From the NCBI RefSeq assembly GCF_900142755.1, contig NZ_FRCA01000015.1, positions 1 through 64,000 of the forward strand: a stretch of 64,000 nt of DNA, in the 5' to 3' direction. Below are positions 25,694-33,099 of the stretch, in pieces. The notes under the pieces were generated by a model that was given only the letters and a program-made list of their open reading frames with translations, was not told the origin of the DNA and did not search any database. Every line of letters begins with the position of its first letter. The stretch's first letter is position 1. A program made the position numbers and the translations under genes. Origin of the DNA: Halomonas cupida. GTDB taxonomy: Bacteria > Pseudomonadota > Gammaproteobacteria > Pseudomonadales > Halomonadaceae.

Positions 25694-26368
25694 ATGTCGA
25701 TACGCCAATGGCCGGAGACCGAGCGGCCGAGAGAGAAGTTGATTCGTCATGGAGCGGCGGCGCTGAGTGACGCCGAGTTGCTGGCGATTATCCTGCGTGT
25801 GGGGACGGCAGGAAGATCCGCGGTGGATCTGGCCAGGGAGGTATTGGTGGCGCTTGGTGGGTTGAGGCCATTGATGGAGGCTGATCTTGAACGACTCAGC
25901 GCCCTGCGTGGTCTGGGATCGGCCACCTGGGCGCAGCTGCAGGCCGGTCAGGAAATGTCGCGTCGTCACCTGGCCTGTCAACTTGACAGGGGCGAGGCCC
26001 TGACGGCTCCGAACCTGGTGCGCCGCTATCTTACCGCTCAGTTGCGGCATCTCGACCACGAGGTGTTCGCGGCGATCTTTCTCGATACCCAGCATCGGGT
26101 AATCCGTTTCGAGATATTGTTTCAAGGCACATTGGACAGCGCCTCGGTCTACCCGCGAGAAGTGGCCAGACGCGCCTTGGCGCTGGGAGCAGGGGCATTG
26201 ATACTGGCCCACAACCACCCGTCCGGTGTGGCCGAGCCCAGCGATGCCGACCGTCGTATCACCGAGCGACTACGCGAAGCGCTGGTGCTGTTCGATATTC
26301 GTGTGCTGGATCATTTTGTGGTCGGAGATGGAGAAGTGGTGTCCTTTGCCGAGCGAGGATGGGTATAA
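25694..26368 (+). CDS. radC: RadC family JAB-domain protein
   Basis: 224 residues of the RadC/YicR family: N-terminal helix-hairpin-helix-like region (LSDAELLAIILRVGTAGRSAVDLAREVL, LSALRGLGSATWAQLQA) and a C-terminal JAB/MPN domain with the metal motif HNHPSGVAEPSDAD. A direct DNA repair role was withdrawn in E. coli, so its activity is unknown. The start follows AAGGGGG. Divergent from coaBC and upstream of rpmB-rpmG, the usual arrangement. Confidence 0.95.
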   Translation: MSIRQWPETERPREKLIRHGAAALSDAELLAIILRVGTAGRSAVDLAREVLVALGGLRPLMEADLERLSALRGLGSATWAQLQAGQEMSRRHLACQLDRGEALTAPNLVRRYLTAQLRHLDHEVFAAIFLDTQHRVIRFEILFQGTLDSASVYPREVARRALALGAGALILAHNHPSGVAEPSDADRRITERLREALVLFDIRVLDHFVVGDGEVVSFAERGWV

Positions 26369-26443
26369 TGGCGGCTATGCTCGAGAGTCGTTGTGCGTTC
26401 TGGGTTGCCGACGACTTTCGCTGTCGAGCAAGGAATCAGGAAG

Positions 26444-26468
26444 CTCCGCCCCGTGTATCGGGGCGGAG
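26444..26468 (+). terminator. Hairpin after radC
   Basis: CTCCGCCCCG / CGGGGCGGAG, a perfect 10-bp stem with loop TGTAT. The T-rich stretch begins only about 17 nt later. Confidence 0.6.
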
Positions 26469-26499
26469 TCGTGTGTTGCAGCTTTTTCCGGCGTTTTTC

Positions 26500-26528
26500 T
26501 TGCCTGTAGGGCAGGGGTCTGGTATAAA
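26500..26528 (+). promoter_or_regulatory. Sigma-70 promoter of rpmB-rpmG
   Basis: TTGCCT and TATAAA separated by exactly 17 nt. The same GGTATAAAG context recurs before rpsB at 57957. Confidence 0.75.
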
Positions 26529-26716
26529 GTGCACCCTTTGAATTCCCTTGGGTCAAAAGCACGGGGCTTATAACATGGGCTGAAGGCTCATGCCATGGCT
26601 GGAGGTGCCGTCGCGACACGTTTGCCAGACATCTGGTCCTCGTTTCGCTGCAGTCCTCGCTCTTCCCGGTTTGCCCGACAGGTTTTGAACAACTCGCCAC
26701 GCGGTTGGAGGCTTCC

Positions 26717-26953
26717 ATGTCCAAAGTATGTCAGGTTACCGGCAAGCGCCCGGTGACTGGTAACAATGTTTCACACTCCCAGCGCAAGACTCGTCGTCGT
26801 TTCTTGCCGAACCTGCACTCTCATCGTTTCTGGGTCGAGTCCGAAAAGCGTTTCGTGACCCTGCGCGTTTCCTCCAAGGGCATGCGCATCATCGACAAGA
26901 AGGGCATCGATGAGGTGCTCAGCGATATCCGCAAGCGCGGCGAAGCTGTCTAA
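26717..26953 (+). CDS. rpmB: 50S ribosomal protein L28
   Basis: 78-residue L28, full length for the family, starting MSKVCQVTGKRP and containing NNVSHSQRKTRRRFLPNLH and the ending IDEVLSDIRKRGE. ATG 26717 is chosen over the upstream in-frame codon because it matches all L28 proteins. Cotranscribed with rpmG 43 nt downstream. Confidence 0.98.
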   Translation: MSKVCQVTGKRPVTGNNVSHSQRKTRRRFLPNLHSHRFWVESEKRFVTLRVSSKGMRIIDKKGIDEVLSDIRKRGEAV

Positions 26954-26996
26954 GCCGAGCTGACGACGTTCCACGCGACTTTCTGGGAGAAACGAA

Positions 26997-27152
26997 ATGC
27001 GTGACAAGATTCGTATGGTGTCAAGCGCCGGTACTGGCCACTTCTACACCACCGACAAGAACAAGCGTAACACTCCGGACAAGCTGGAAATGAAGAAGTT
27101 TGACCCGGTTGTTCGCAAGCACGTGATGTACAAGGAAGCCAAGATCAAGTAA
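26997..27152 (+). CDS. rpmG: 50S ribosomal protein L33
   Basis: 51-residue L33, beginning MRDKIRMVSSAGTGHFYTT and ending HVMYKEAKIK, a full match to the family. It is of the cysteine-free, zinc-independent type: no CxxC pairs are present. Start ATG 26997 follows GGGAGAAACG. The rpmB-rpmG pair is conserved across gammaproteobacteria. Confidence 0.98.
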   Translation: MRDKIRMVSSAGTGHFYTTDKNKRNTPDKLEMKKFDPVVRKHVMYKEAKIK

Positions 27153-27231
27153 GGCGAATCCACTGGCCCGCGTGGCCAGTTGATCAGCAGCTTGATGCTC
27201 TGCTTCCTCCGCAGGCGAAGCGCCTGTCTCG

Positions 27232-27257
27232 AGAACCCGGCCCGCAGGTCGGGTTCT
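27232..27257 (+). terminator. Terminator after rpmG
   Basis: AGAACCCG / CGGGTTCT, 8-bp stem around a GC-rich loop, then TGCG. An adjacent GCAGGCG/CGCCTG stem may extend the structure upstream. Confidence 0.6.
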
Positions 27258-27311
27258 TGCGTATGGCGAGGCCTCTGCTCACGCCCTTTCCATCAGCCGC
27301 CGAGATAGCCG

Positions 27312-28151
27312 ATGCCGGAACTGCCCGAGGTTGAAACGACGAGACGCGGTATTGCGCCTCATGTCGAGGGGCGCGAGATTCGTGAGGTCATCGTGCGCGA
27401 GTCGCGCCTGCGCCTGCCGGTGCCGGACGATCTTGTGGACCGTCTGGTCGGTGCACGTTTCGATCGCCTGGCGCGGCGTGCCAAGTATCTTCTGTTGCCG
27501 TTGCAGGATGGCGACGATGCTCATCTTGAGCGCGGCACCCTGATCTGGCATCTGGGTATGTCCGGCAGCTTGCGTATCGTGCGTCTGGGGGACCTGCCCA
27601 GAAAACACGACCACGTTGACCTGGTGCTCGATGATGGCGGCATATTGCGCTATCACGACCCGCGACGTTTCGGCTTTGTCGACTGGCTACAGGGTTCTGT
27701 CGCCAATGATCCGAGGCTGGCGAAGCTGGGGCCGGAGCCGTTGTCCGAGGCCTTTGATGGTGCGCGGTTGTTCGAGATGTCGCGTGGCCGGCGTATCGCC
27801 GTGAAGCCCTTTCTGATGGACAACACCGTTGTTGTCGGCGTGGGCAATATCTATGCTGCCGAGGCACTGTTTCTTGCCGGCATCGACCCACGTCGTGCCG
27901 CCGGACGCATCTCGCGCGAGCGCTATGATCGTCTGGCTGCGGCCTGTCGAGAAGTGCTGGCAGCGGCTATTACCCAGGGGGGTACCACCCTGCGCGATTT
28001 TGTCGGTGGTACCGGCGAGCCGGGCTATTTTGCCCAGCGCCTCAATGTCTATGGCCGGGATGGAGAACCCTGCCGACGCTGTGGTGCTGAATTGCGTCTG
28101 GTGACACTGGGGCAGAGAGCCAGCGTATTCTGCGCGGCCTGCCAGAATTGA
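27312..28151 (+). CDS. mutM: Formamidopyrimidine-DNA glycosylase
   Basis: 279-residue Fpg/MutM, excising 8-oxoguanine and formamidopyrimidines with beta/delta lyase activity. The N-terminal catalytic PELPEVE (Pro after Met removal) is intact, as are the conserved Lys in LIWHLGMSGSL, the H2TH region around VVGVGNIYAAEALF, and the C-terminal zinc finger with its two Cys pairs (CRRC and CAAC). Start and length match the family. Confidence 0.97.
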   Translation: MPELPEVETTRRGIAPHVEGREIREVIVRESRLRLPVPDDLVDRLVGARFDRLARRAKYLLLPLQDGDDAHLERGTLIWHLGMSGSLRIVRLGDLPRKHDHVDLVLDDGGILRYHDPRRFGFVDWLQGSVANDPRLAKLGPEPLSEAFDGARLFEMSRGRRIAVKPFLMDNTVVVGVGNIYAAEALFLAGIDPRRAAGRISRERYDRLAAACREVLAAAITQGGTTLRDFVGGTGEPGYFAQRLNVYGRDGEPCRRCGAELRLVTLGQRASVFCAACQN

Positions 28152-28200
28152 CATCGGGGCTGCCATTTCTCCCTCCCCCCGTCCAAGGAATCTGATTATC

Positions 28201-29391
28201 GTGACTCGCTCACTGCGCCTGAAGAAGAATGCCGACCGCCGTATCAAGGCCGGTCACCTGTGGCTGTATTCCAATGAGATCGATATTGCCGAGACACCGC
28301 TCAAGGGATTCCAGGCGGGAGAGCAGGCGATCATCGAGGAGGCCAATGGCAGAGCCATCGGCCTGGCCTACGTCAACCCCAACTCGCTGATCTGTGCGCG
28401 TGTGGTGTCGCGGGACCCGAGCATGCGTCTCGACCGCTCGCTGCTGGTGCACCGTCTCAAGCAGGCACTGGCACTGCGCCAGCGTCTGTTCGCCGAACCC
28501 TTCTATCGGCTGGTACATGGCGAGGCCGATCTGCTGCCCGGACTGGTCATCGACCGCTTCGATGATGTGGTGGTGGTCCAGCTCAACACCTTCGGTATGG
28601 AAGCGGTGAAGGATGAACTGCTGGACGCGCTGGACAAGGTCATTGCACCGTCCTGTGTGGTGCTGCGCAATGACACCAGTGGACGCCGTCAGGAAGGCCT
28701 CGAGCAGCAGATCGAGGTGGTCAAGGGCACGCTACCTGAGCAGGTGTTGCTGCGCGAGAATGGCGTGACCTTCGCTGCGGCGGTGCTCGACGGACAGAAG
28801 ACCGGCTGGTTCTATGATCATCGCGTCAACCGTGCCTGGCTCAACCAGCATGTAGCCGGCAAGCGCGTACTTGACCTGTTCAGCTACATTGGTGGCTGGG
28901 GGGTCCAGGCGGCTGCCCACGGGGCCAGTGAAGTGCTGTGCGTGGATGCCAGCGAGCCGGCCCTGGAACGTGTTGCCGAGAATGCGGCGCTGAATGGCGT
29001 ACATGAACAGGTCGCCATTGGTCAGGGCGATGCCTTCGAAGTGCTTTCGGCGCTGCGTGCAGAAGGCGAGAAGTTCGATGTGGTGGTGCTTGATCCGCCG
29101 GCCTTCATCAAGAAGCGCAAGGATATTCCCAACGGTGAGCGCGCCTACGGTAAGCTCAACCGTGAGGCCATGCGACTGCTGGGTCGGGATGGCCTGCTGC
29201 TGTCGGCATCCTGCTCGATGCACCTGGCTCCGGAGCGTCTGACCGATGTGGTTCGCGGTGCCGTTCGCCACCAGGATCGTCAGGGCCAGATCATCTATCA
29301 GGGACACCAGGGACCGGACCATCCGGTGCACCCGGCAATCCCCGAGACGTCCTATCTCAAGGCCTTGGGTGTACGCGTATTTCGTGACTGA
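28201..29391 (+). CDS. rlmI: 23S rRNA m5C1962 methyltransferase (RlmI family)
   Basis: 396 residues with an N-terminal PUA domain (about 1-75, RRIKAGHLWLYSNEI), a linking EEHEE-like domain, and a C-terminal Rossmann methyltransferase: SAM loop VLDLFSYIGGWGVQAAAHGA and catalytic VLDPPAFIKKRKD, then SASCSMHL. These are RlmI/YccW features. The start is GTG at 28201. Only one of the two RNA m5C cysteines is obvious (SCS), as in RlmI. Confidence 0.9.
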   Translation: MTRSLRLKKNADRRIKAGHLWLYSNEIDIAETPLKGFQAGEQAIIEEANGRAIGLAYVNPNSLICARVVSRDPSMRLDRSLLVHRLKQALALRQRLFAEPFYRLVHGEADLLPGLVIDRFDDVVVVQLNTFGMEAVKDELLDALDKVIAPSCVVLRNDTSGRRQEGLEQQIEVVKGTLPEQVLLRENGVTFAAAVLDGQKTGWFYDHRVNRAWLNQHVAGKRVLDLFSYIGGWGVQAAAHGASEVLCVDASEPALERVAENAALNGVHEQVAIGQGDAFEVLSALRAEGEKFDVVVLDPPAFIKKRKDIPNGERAYGKLNREAMRLLGRDGLLLSASCSMHLAPERLTDVVRGAVRHQDRQGQIIYQGHQGPDHPVHPAIPETSYLKALGVRVFRD

Positions 29392-29418
29392 TGGCGATCT
29401 GACGCAATGGAGGCGGGC

Positions 29419-29745
29419 ATGACGGCAGTGCCATGGGTATTGGTTTTTGTGCACAGCAACGCCATGCTGGTAGGACATGTGAATAACCTGCTCGATGCCG
29501 CCGGCATCCATTGTGAGGTTCGTAACATGACCCTCGGAGGCGGCGCTGGTGAGCTGCCGCCTCTCGAGTGCGAACCCCAGGTCTGGGTGGCCGCACATAA
29601 TCAGCAACGAGCCGAGAAGGTGATACGCGAGGCTCTGGATTCACCCGGTCGCCAGCCGGAATGGCAATGTGCCGACTGTGGGGAGCGCCTCGAAGGGGCC
29701 TTTGATACCTGCTGGAACTGTGGGGCACGACGAGAGGAGTCTTGA
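29419..29745 (+). CDS. DUF2007 protein with C-terminal zinc ribbon
   Basis: 108 residues. The N-terminal half (LVFVHSNAMLVGHVNNLLDAAGIHCEVRN) is a DUF2007 (putative signal-transducing, ferredoxin-like) domain, ending in VWVAAHNQQRAEKVIREAL. The C-terminus has two Cys pairs, CADC and CWNC, 14 residues apart, forming a zinc ribbon. The biochemical role of this family is unknown. ATG 29419 follows GGAGG by 5 nt; ATG 29407 precedes that site. The thioesterase gene begins right after its stop. Confidence 0.85.
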   Translation: MTAVPWVLVFVHSNAMLVGHVNNLLDAAGIHCEVRNMTLGGGAGELPPLECEPQVWVAAHNQQRAEKVIREALDSPGRQPEWQCADCGERLEGAFDTCWNCGARREES

Positions 29746-29746
29746 A

Positions 29747-30223
29747 GTGTCGGAAGTGGTGGATGTGTCGAAAGTGGCTGAACTCGACTGGGACCTGCCC
29801 CGACCTTTCGTGATCGAACTGGACGTGGGAGACGAGGCCATTGATCACTATGGCCATGCCAACAATGCCGAGTACCTGCGCTGGGTAGAACAGGCGAGCT
29901 GGGAGCACTCGGCCCACCTCGGGCTGACTCTGGCCGACTATCGTGAACTGGACCGTGCCATGGCTGTGCATCGCCATGAGCTGGATTATCTGGCACCGTG
30001 TTTTGTCGGAGAGCGGCTGGCCATGGCCACCTGGGTGATCGAATGTGACGGACGCCTCACACTGACGCGCCGTTTTCAACTCCAGCGTATCGCCGACGGG
30101 GTGACCCTGCTGCGGGCCCGGACCCGCTACGCCTGTATCGCACTTTCCTCGGGGCGGCCACGGCGCCTGCCTGACGCCTTCGTCAAGGGCTATGGTGACG
30201 CCGTCGTCACAACTGACGACTGA
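29747..30223 (+). CDS. Acyl-CoA thioesterase, 4-hydroxybenzoyl-CoA thioesterase-like
   Basis: 158-residue single hot-dog domain. DHYGHANNAEYLRWVEQAS carries the 4HBT/YbgC-type active-site Asp (Asp-x-x-Gly-His-x-Asn-Asn). The later LDYLAPCFVGERL strand fits. Likely hydrolyses short or aromatic acyl-CoAs; substrate unknown. GTG 29747 follows GAGGAG by about 7 nt and sits 1 nt after the DUF2007 stop. The first 12 codons are an 18-nt imperfect duplication, offering a second in-frame GTG at 29765. Confidence 0.85.
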   Translation: MSEVVDVSKVAELDWDLPRPFVIELDVGDEAIDHYGHANNAEYLRWVEQASWEHSAHLGLTLADYRELDRAMAVHRHELDYLAPCFVGERLAMATWVIECDGRLTLTRRFQLQRIADGVTLLRARTRYACIALSSGRPRRLPDAFVKGYGDAVVTTDD

Positions 30224-30387
30224 ATACCAGAAATATCTACTGCTTGTCTCCTGCAGGCGACGTCGGGTGCTGTGCTGATTCAGTAAACATTCATCTGGTA
30301 TTCATGTTCAGCTAACGCCTCTGTCAAGACGCCTTCGGGTGTCATCCGTAGCATCCGCGAGTGCCGAACCACACTGAGGATCTCGTG

Positions 30388-31464
30388 ATGAGCTGCATGA
30401 CTCCCTTTCAGTCCTACCGTATTCCTGCCACCGCCAAATGGGCCTTCACCACTCGGCGTGTCCAGCGTGACGACGTGCATGGTCTGGCGCCGTTGAGCGC
30501 TGAGGCGCGCTCTGGTGATCTATTGCTTTGCCGAATTCGTAGTGTCCATCAGCACCGCAGGGTTCAACTGGCCTGTGGCCGCCCCGCGGAAAGTTACCCT
30601 GGTGATCTGGTGGTACTTTGTCTCGGTGATCGCTATGCGCCGGATCAATTCATGGGGCGTGCGGCCATTGCGCCGGAGTCCATGGACCTGCTTGCCGGTG
30701 GTGGCATTGCCGGCCTGGTCGAGGCCGCCCACCATCGTATGTCCAGTCCGACCCAACTGGAGCCATTGGGGCTGCTGGTTGATCGCCATGGTCAGATCAT
30801 CAACATCGACCGCTATGCCTTGCCGCAGCGCAGCGTGCCTGCGGATATCACCGTGCTGGGCGTCTTCGGTGCCTCGATGAATGCCGGCAAGACCACGGCG
30901 GCGGCCGGACTGGCACACGGGCTGCAGGCGGCGGGGCTACGGGTCGCTGGCATCAAGGCCACCGGCACTGGTGCCTTCGGTGACTATAATGCCTTTTCCG
31001 ATGCCTCCATTGCGGTGACTGACTTCACGGATGCCGGGATGGCATCGACCTATCGCATGCCACTTGAGCGGATCGAACAGGGCTTTGCCAGCCTGCTGGG
31101 CCATGCCGCCGAGCAGGGCGCACAGGTTGCCGTAGTGGAAATCGCCGATGGTGTGCTGCAGCAGGAAACGGCGGCCATTCTGCAGGATTCGAGCATGATC
31201 CAGCGCCTCGACGGCATGCTGTTCGCTGCGCCGGATGCACTGGGTGCACTGGGAGGCATTGGTGTGATGGCGCAGTCCGGGCATCGTCCCTTCGCCCTGG
31301 CAGGCATGTTGAGCCTATCGGCTCTGGCAACCCGGGAAGCCGAAGCGGCCACGGGGCTGCCGGTGCTGACGCGCGAGCAGCTGTGTGATGCCGATACCAT
31401 CATGGCGCTGGTGCAGCCGTATCTGCGCACCGGCACTGCCGCTGCCAGCAACTGTGCCGCCTGA
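30388..31464 (+). CDS. P-loop protein of DUF1611 type
   Basis: 358 residues, first gene of an unusual four-gene operon. The N-terminal part (about 1-150) is beta-rich (DLLLCRIRSVHQHRRVQL, DLVVLCLGDRY) and resembles no enzyme I can name. The C-terminal part is a P-loop domain: Walker A GASMNAGKTT (161-170), GIKATGTGAFGDYNAFSDA, AVVEIADGVLQQETA as the Walker B-like strand, and LDGMLFAAPDALGALGGI. This is the layout of DUF1611-like NTPases, related to MobB/dethiobiotin synthase folds. ATG 30388 follows GAGGA. It lies 1 nt from the pseudo-ABC gene, suggesting they act together. Substrate unknown. Confidence 0.75.
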   Translation: MSCMTPFQSYRIPATAKWAFTTRRVQRDDVHGLAPLSAEARSGDLLLCRIRSVHQHRRVQLACGRPAESYPGDLVVLCLGDRYAPDQFMGRAAIAPESMDLLAGGGIAGLVEAAHHRMSSPTQLEPLGLLVDRHGQIINIDRYALPQRSVPADITVLGVFGASMNAGKTTAAAGLAHGLQAAGLRVAGIKATGTGAFGDYNAFSDASIAVTDFTDAGMASTYRMPLERIEQGFASLLGHAAEQGAQVAVVEIADGVLQQETAAILQDSSMIQRLDGMLFAAPDALGALGGIGVMAQSGHRPFALAGMLSLSALATREAEAATGLPVLTREQLCDADTIMALVQPYLRTGTAAASNCAA

Positions 31465-31465
31465 G

Positions 31466-33064
31466 ATGTCTCTGCCCACCATATCAGGGGGGCGACGCGG
31501 CGTTGACATGTATCTGGTGGCCGGCATGGGCGTGATTCAGGCCGTGCTGATGATCGTCAATGCCTTCGCCACCCGCGATCTGTTCATCGCTCTGCATTCC
31601 GCCCGTGACCTGCCGATGGCCGCTCTGCTGACACTGGTGCTGGCCACTCCAGCGATTGCCGCACTACAGGCGTTCTCGCGGGTGCGTGCCGAAGCCATTG
31701 GCCAGAGCTATAGCCTGGAACTGCGCCAACGCCTGTTCGAGGCGATTGCCGGTATGCCGACCGAACAACGCGATGATCGCCGCCTCGGCGGACTGTCACT
31801 GCGTTTCGTTGGAGACCTCAGTGCCGCACGTGGCTGGGTTGGGCTGGGGATTACCCGACTGTTGTCCGGGATCATTGTGTTACCCATGGCAGGGGTGTGC
31901 CTGTGGTGGCTGAACCCGACCCTGGCGCTGACCGGAGGGGCTCCGATACTGCTGGCAGTGGTGCTGTCACTGGGATTGGGCAGCGCACTCAATCATCTGC
32001 ACCGCAGCTTGCGTAGGCGCCGTGCCGGCGTGGCCATTGCCGCCATGGAACGTATCGGTATAGCGCGTGAACTGGCGTTGATGAATCGTCTACCTCGCGA
32101 GCTGGGTTCTCTCGAGCGCAAGGGCGCGCAGTCGGCGGCCGACGCGGTGAGACGTGTGCGTCGTGTTGCGCTGTTGCGAGCCTTGCCCAGTGCTTCGCTG
32201 GGGATATCCGCCGCGGCGATGCTGTGGGCGACAGCGCAGTATGATATTGCGGTTGCGGAAGCCGCTGCAGCGTTGTCGGTGCTGGCGGTACTGGTGTTGC
32301 CACTCAAGGAGTTTGTGGGGGTCTGGGATCGCTACAATGGCTGGTGCATTGCCCGTGACAAGTGTCGACGCCTGATGGAGCAGGCTGGCCCGGTGCCACG
32401 CCCCAGGCGTCAGCGGCATGCGGTGGGTATCGATCTGGATAATGTCTCGATCGGAGGACTGTTCCTCAACCTGACTATCCGCCCCGGACAGTGTGTGCGC
32501 ATTGCGGCTCGGGACAGCGATCAGGCCGGGCTGTTGCTCGAAGCAATGGCCTTGCGACGGCGCTGTGACGCAGGCACCATCCGTTATGGTACCGGCGGTG
32601 AATTGCCGATGGTGGCGTATGTATGTGATTCGCCAACCATTCTGCGTGGTAGTCTGCGTCGTGCCTTGACCCTGGCCGCCGCAGTGCGGCCGGTGGATGA
32701 GCGGCTGAAGGAGCTTGCTGCCGACTGTGGTCTCGGCGATCTGCTGGAGCGTGTCGGAGGCCTGGAAGGGCGTCTGGCCGAACAGGGGCGCAATCTGCTG
32801 CCCGGTGAGCGCTTACGCCTGGCGGTGGCACAGGCACTGACCGCCAGGCCGGACATTATTGTCGTCAATAGCCAGTTGTGGCCGAGTCTGGCCGATGGCG
32901 GGACGTTGCTGAAGCGTCTGGTGGAATCCGGGGCAACTCTGGTGCATGCATTGCCGGAAGCTGTCGATGCCGGCAACAGCCATCTGCTGGTGATACAGGC
33001 GCTGGACAGGGAGTGGCAGGTCCAGCCGCCCAGGGAAGATATCTCGGGTACGGATACGCGATGA
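31466..33064 (+). CDS. ABC-exporter-like membrane protein with degenerate ATPase domain
   Basis: 532 residues. The N-terminal 290 form an ABC type-I exporter-like region with about six spans (13-36, 49-70, a pair in 132-175, a pair in 235-285). The C-terminal 200 align with an exporter ATPase domain but lack its catalytic residues. Walker A is replaced by RIAARDSDQAG (345-355, no GxxGxGK). The signature is LLPGE instead of LSGGQ (444-448). Walker B PDIIVVNSQ (462-470) has neither Asp nor Glu. The Q-loop Gln is Cys. Only the switch His (494) remains. The frame is intact for its whole length, so this is a maintained pseudo-ABC protein rather than a fresh pseudogene. It starts 1 nt after the P-loop gene. 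Confidence 0.75.
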   Translation: MSLPTISGGRRGVDMYLVAGMGVIQAVLMIVNAFATRDLFIALHSARDLPMAALLTLVLATPAIAALQAFSRVRAEAIGQSYSLELRQRLFEAIAGMPTEQRDDRRLGGLSLRFVGDLSAARGWVGLGITRLLSGIIVLPMAGVCLWWLNPTLALTGGAPILLAVVLSLGLGSALNHLHRSLRRRRAGVAIAAMERIGIARELALMNRLPRELGSLERKGAQSAADAVRRVRRVALLRALPSASLGISAAAMLWATAQYDIAVAEAAAALSVLAVLVLPLKEFVGVWDRYNGWCIARDKCRRLMEQAGPVPRPRRQRHAVGIDLDNVSIGGLFLNLTIRPGQCVRIAARDSDQAGLLLEAMALRRRCDAGTIRYGTGGELPMVAYVCDSPTILRGSLRRALTLAAAVRPVDERLKELAADCGLGDLLERVGGLEGRLAEQGRNLLPGERLRLAVAQALTARPDIIVVNSQLWPSLADGGTLLKRLVESGATLVHALPEAVDAGNSHLLVIQALDREWQVQPPREDISGTDTR

Positions 33065-33099
33065 AGATGGTGCGATGAAGATAGTGCGATGAAGATAGT
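33058..33099 (+). repeat. Three 14-bp tandem units forming an ATGA start-stop ladder
   Basis: GCGATGAAGATRGT repeated three times without gap (33058, 33072, 33086). Each unit has an ATGA. The pseudo-ABC TGA (33062-33064) overlaps ATG 33061, whose five-codon frame MKMVR stops at 33076-33078 on ATG 33075. That frame (MKIVR) stops at 33090-33092 on ATG 33089, the kinase start. Confidence 0.93.

Larger units (their letters stand above)
26369..26716. other. Region between radC and rpmB: terminator and promoter
   Basis: 348 nt without a gene. It holds a GC-rich hairpin after radC, a good sigma-70 promoter, and about 185 nt of untranslated leader before rpmB. The leader may carry ribosomal-protein autoregulation, but I see no named motif. 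Confidence 0.7.

Noticed and set aside
31466..33064. Calling the pseudo-ABC gene a pseudogene
   Set aside because: No stop or frameshift in 532 codons, tight coupling to neighbours, and membrane half well formed; degenerate motifs alone do not show decay.
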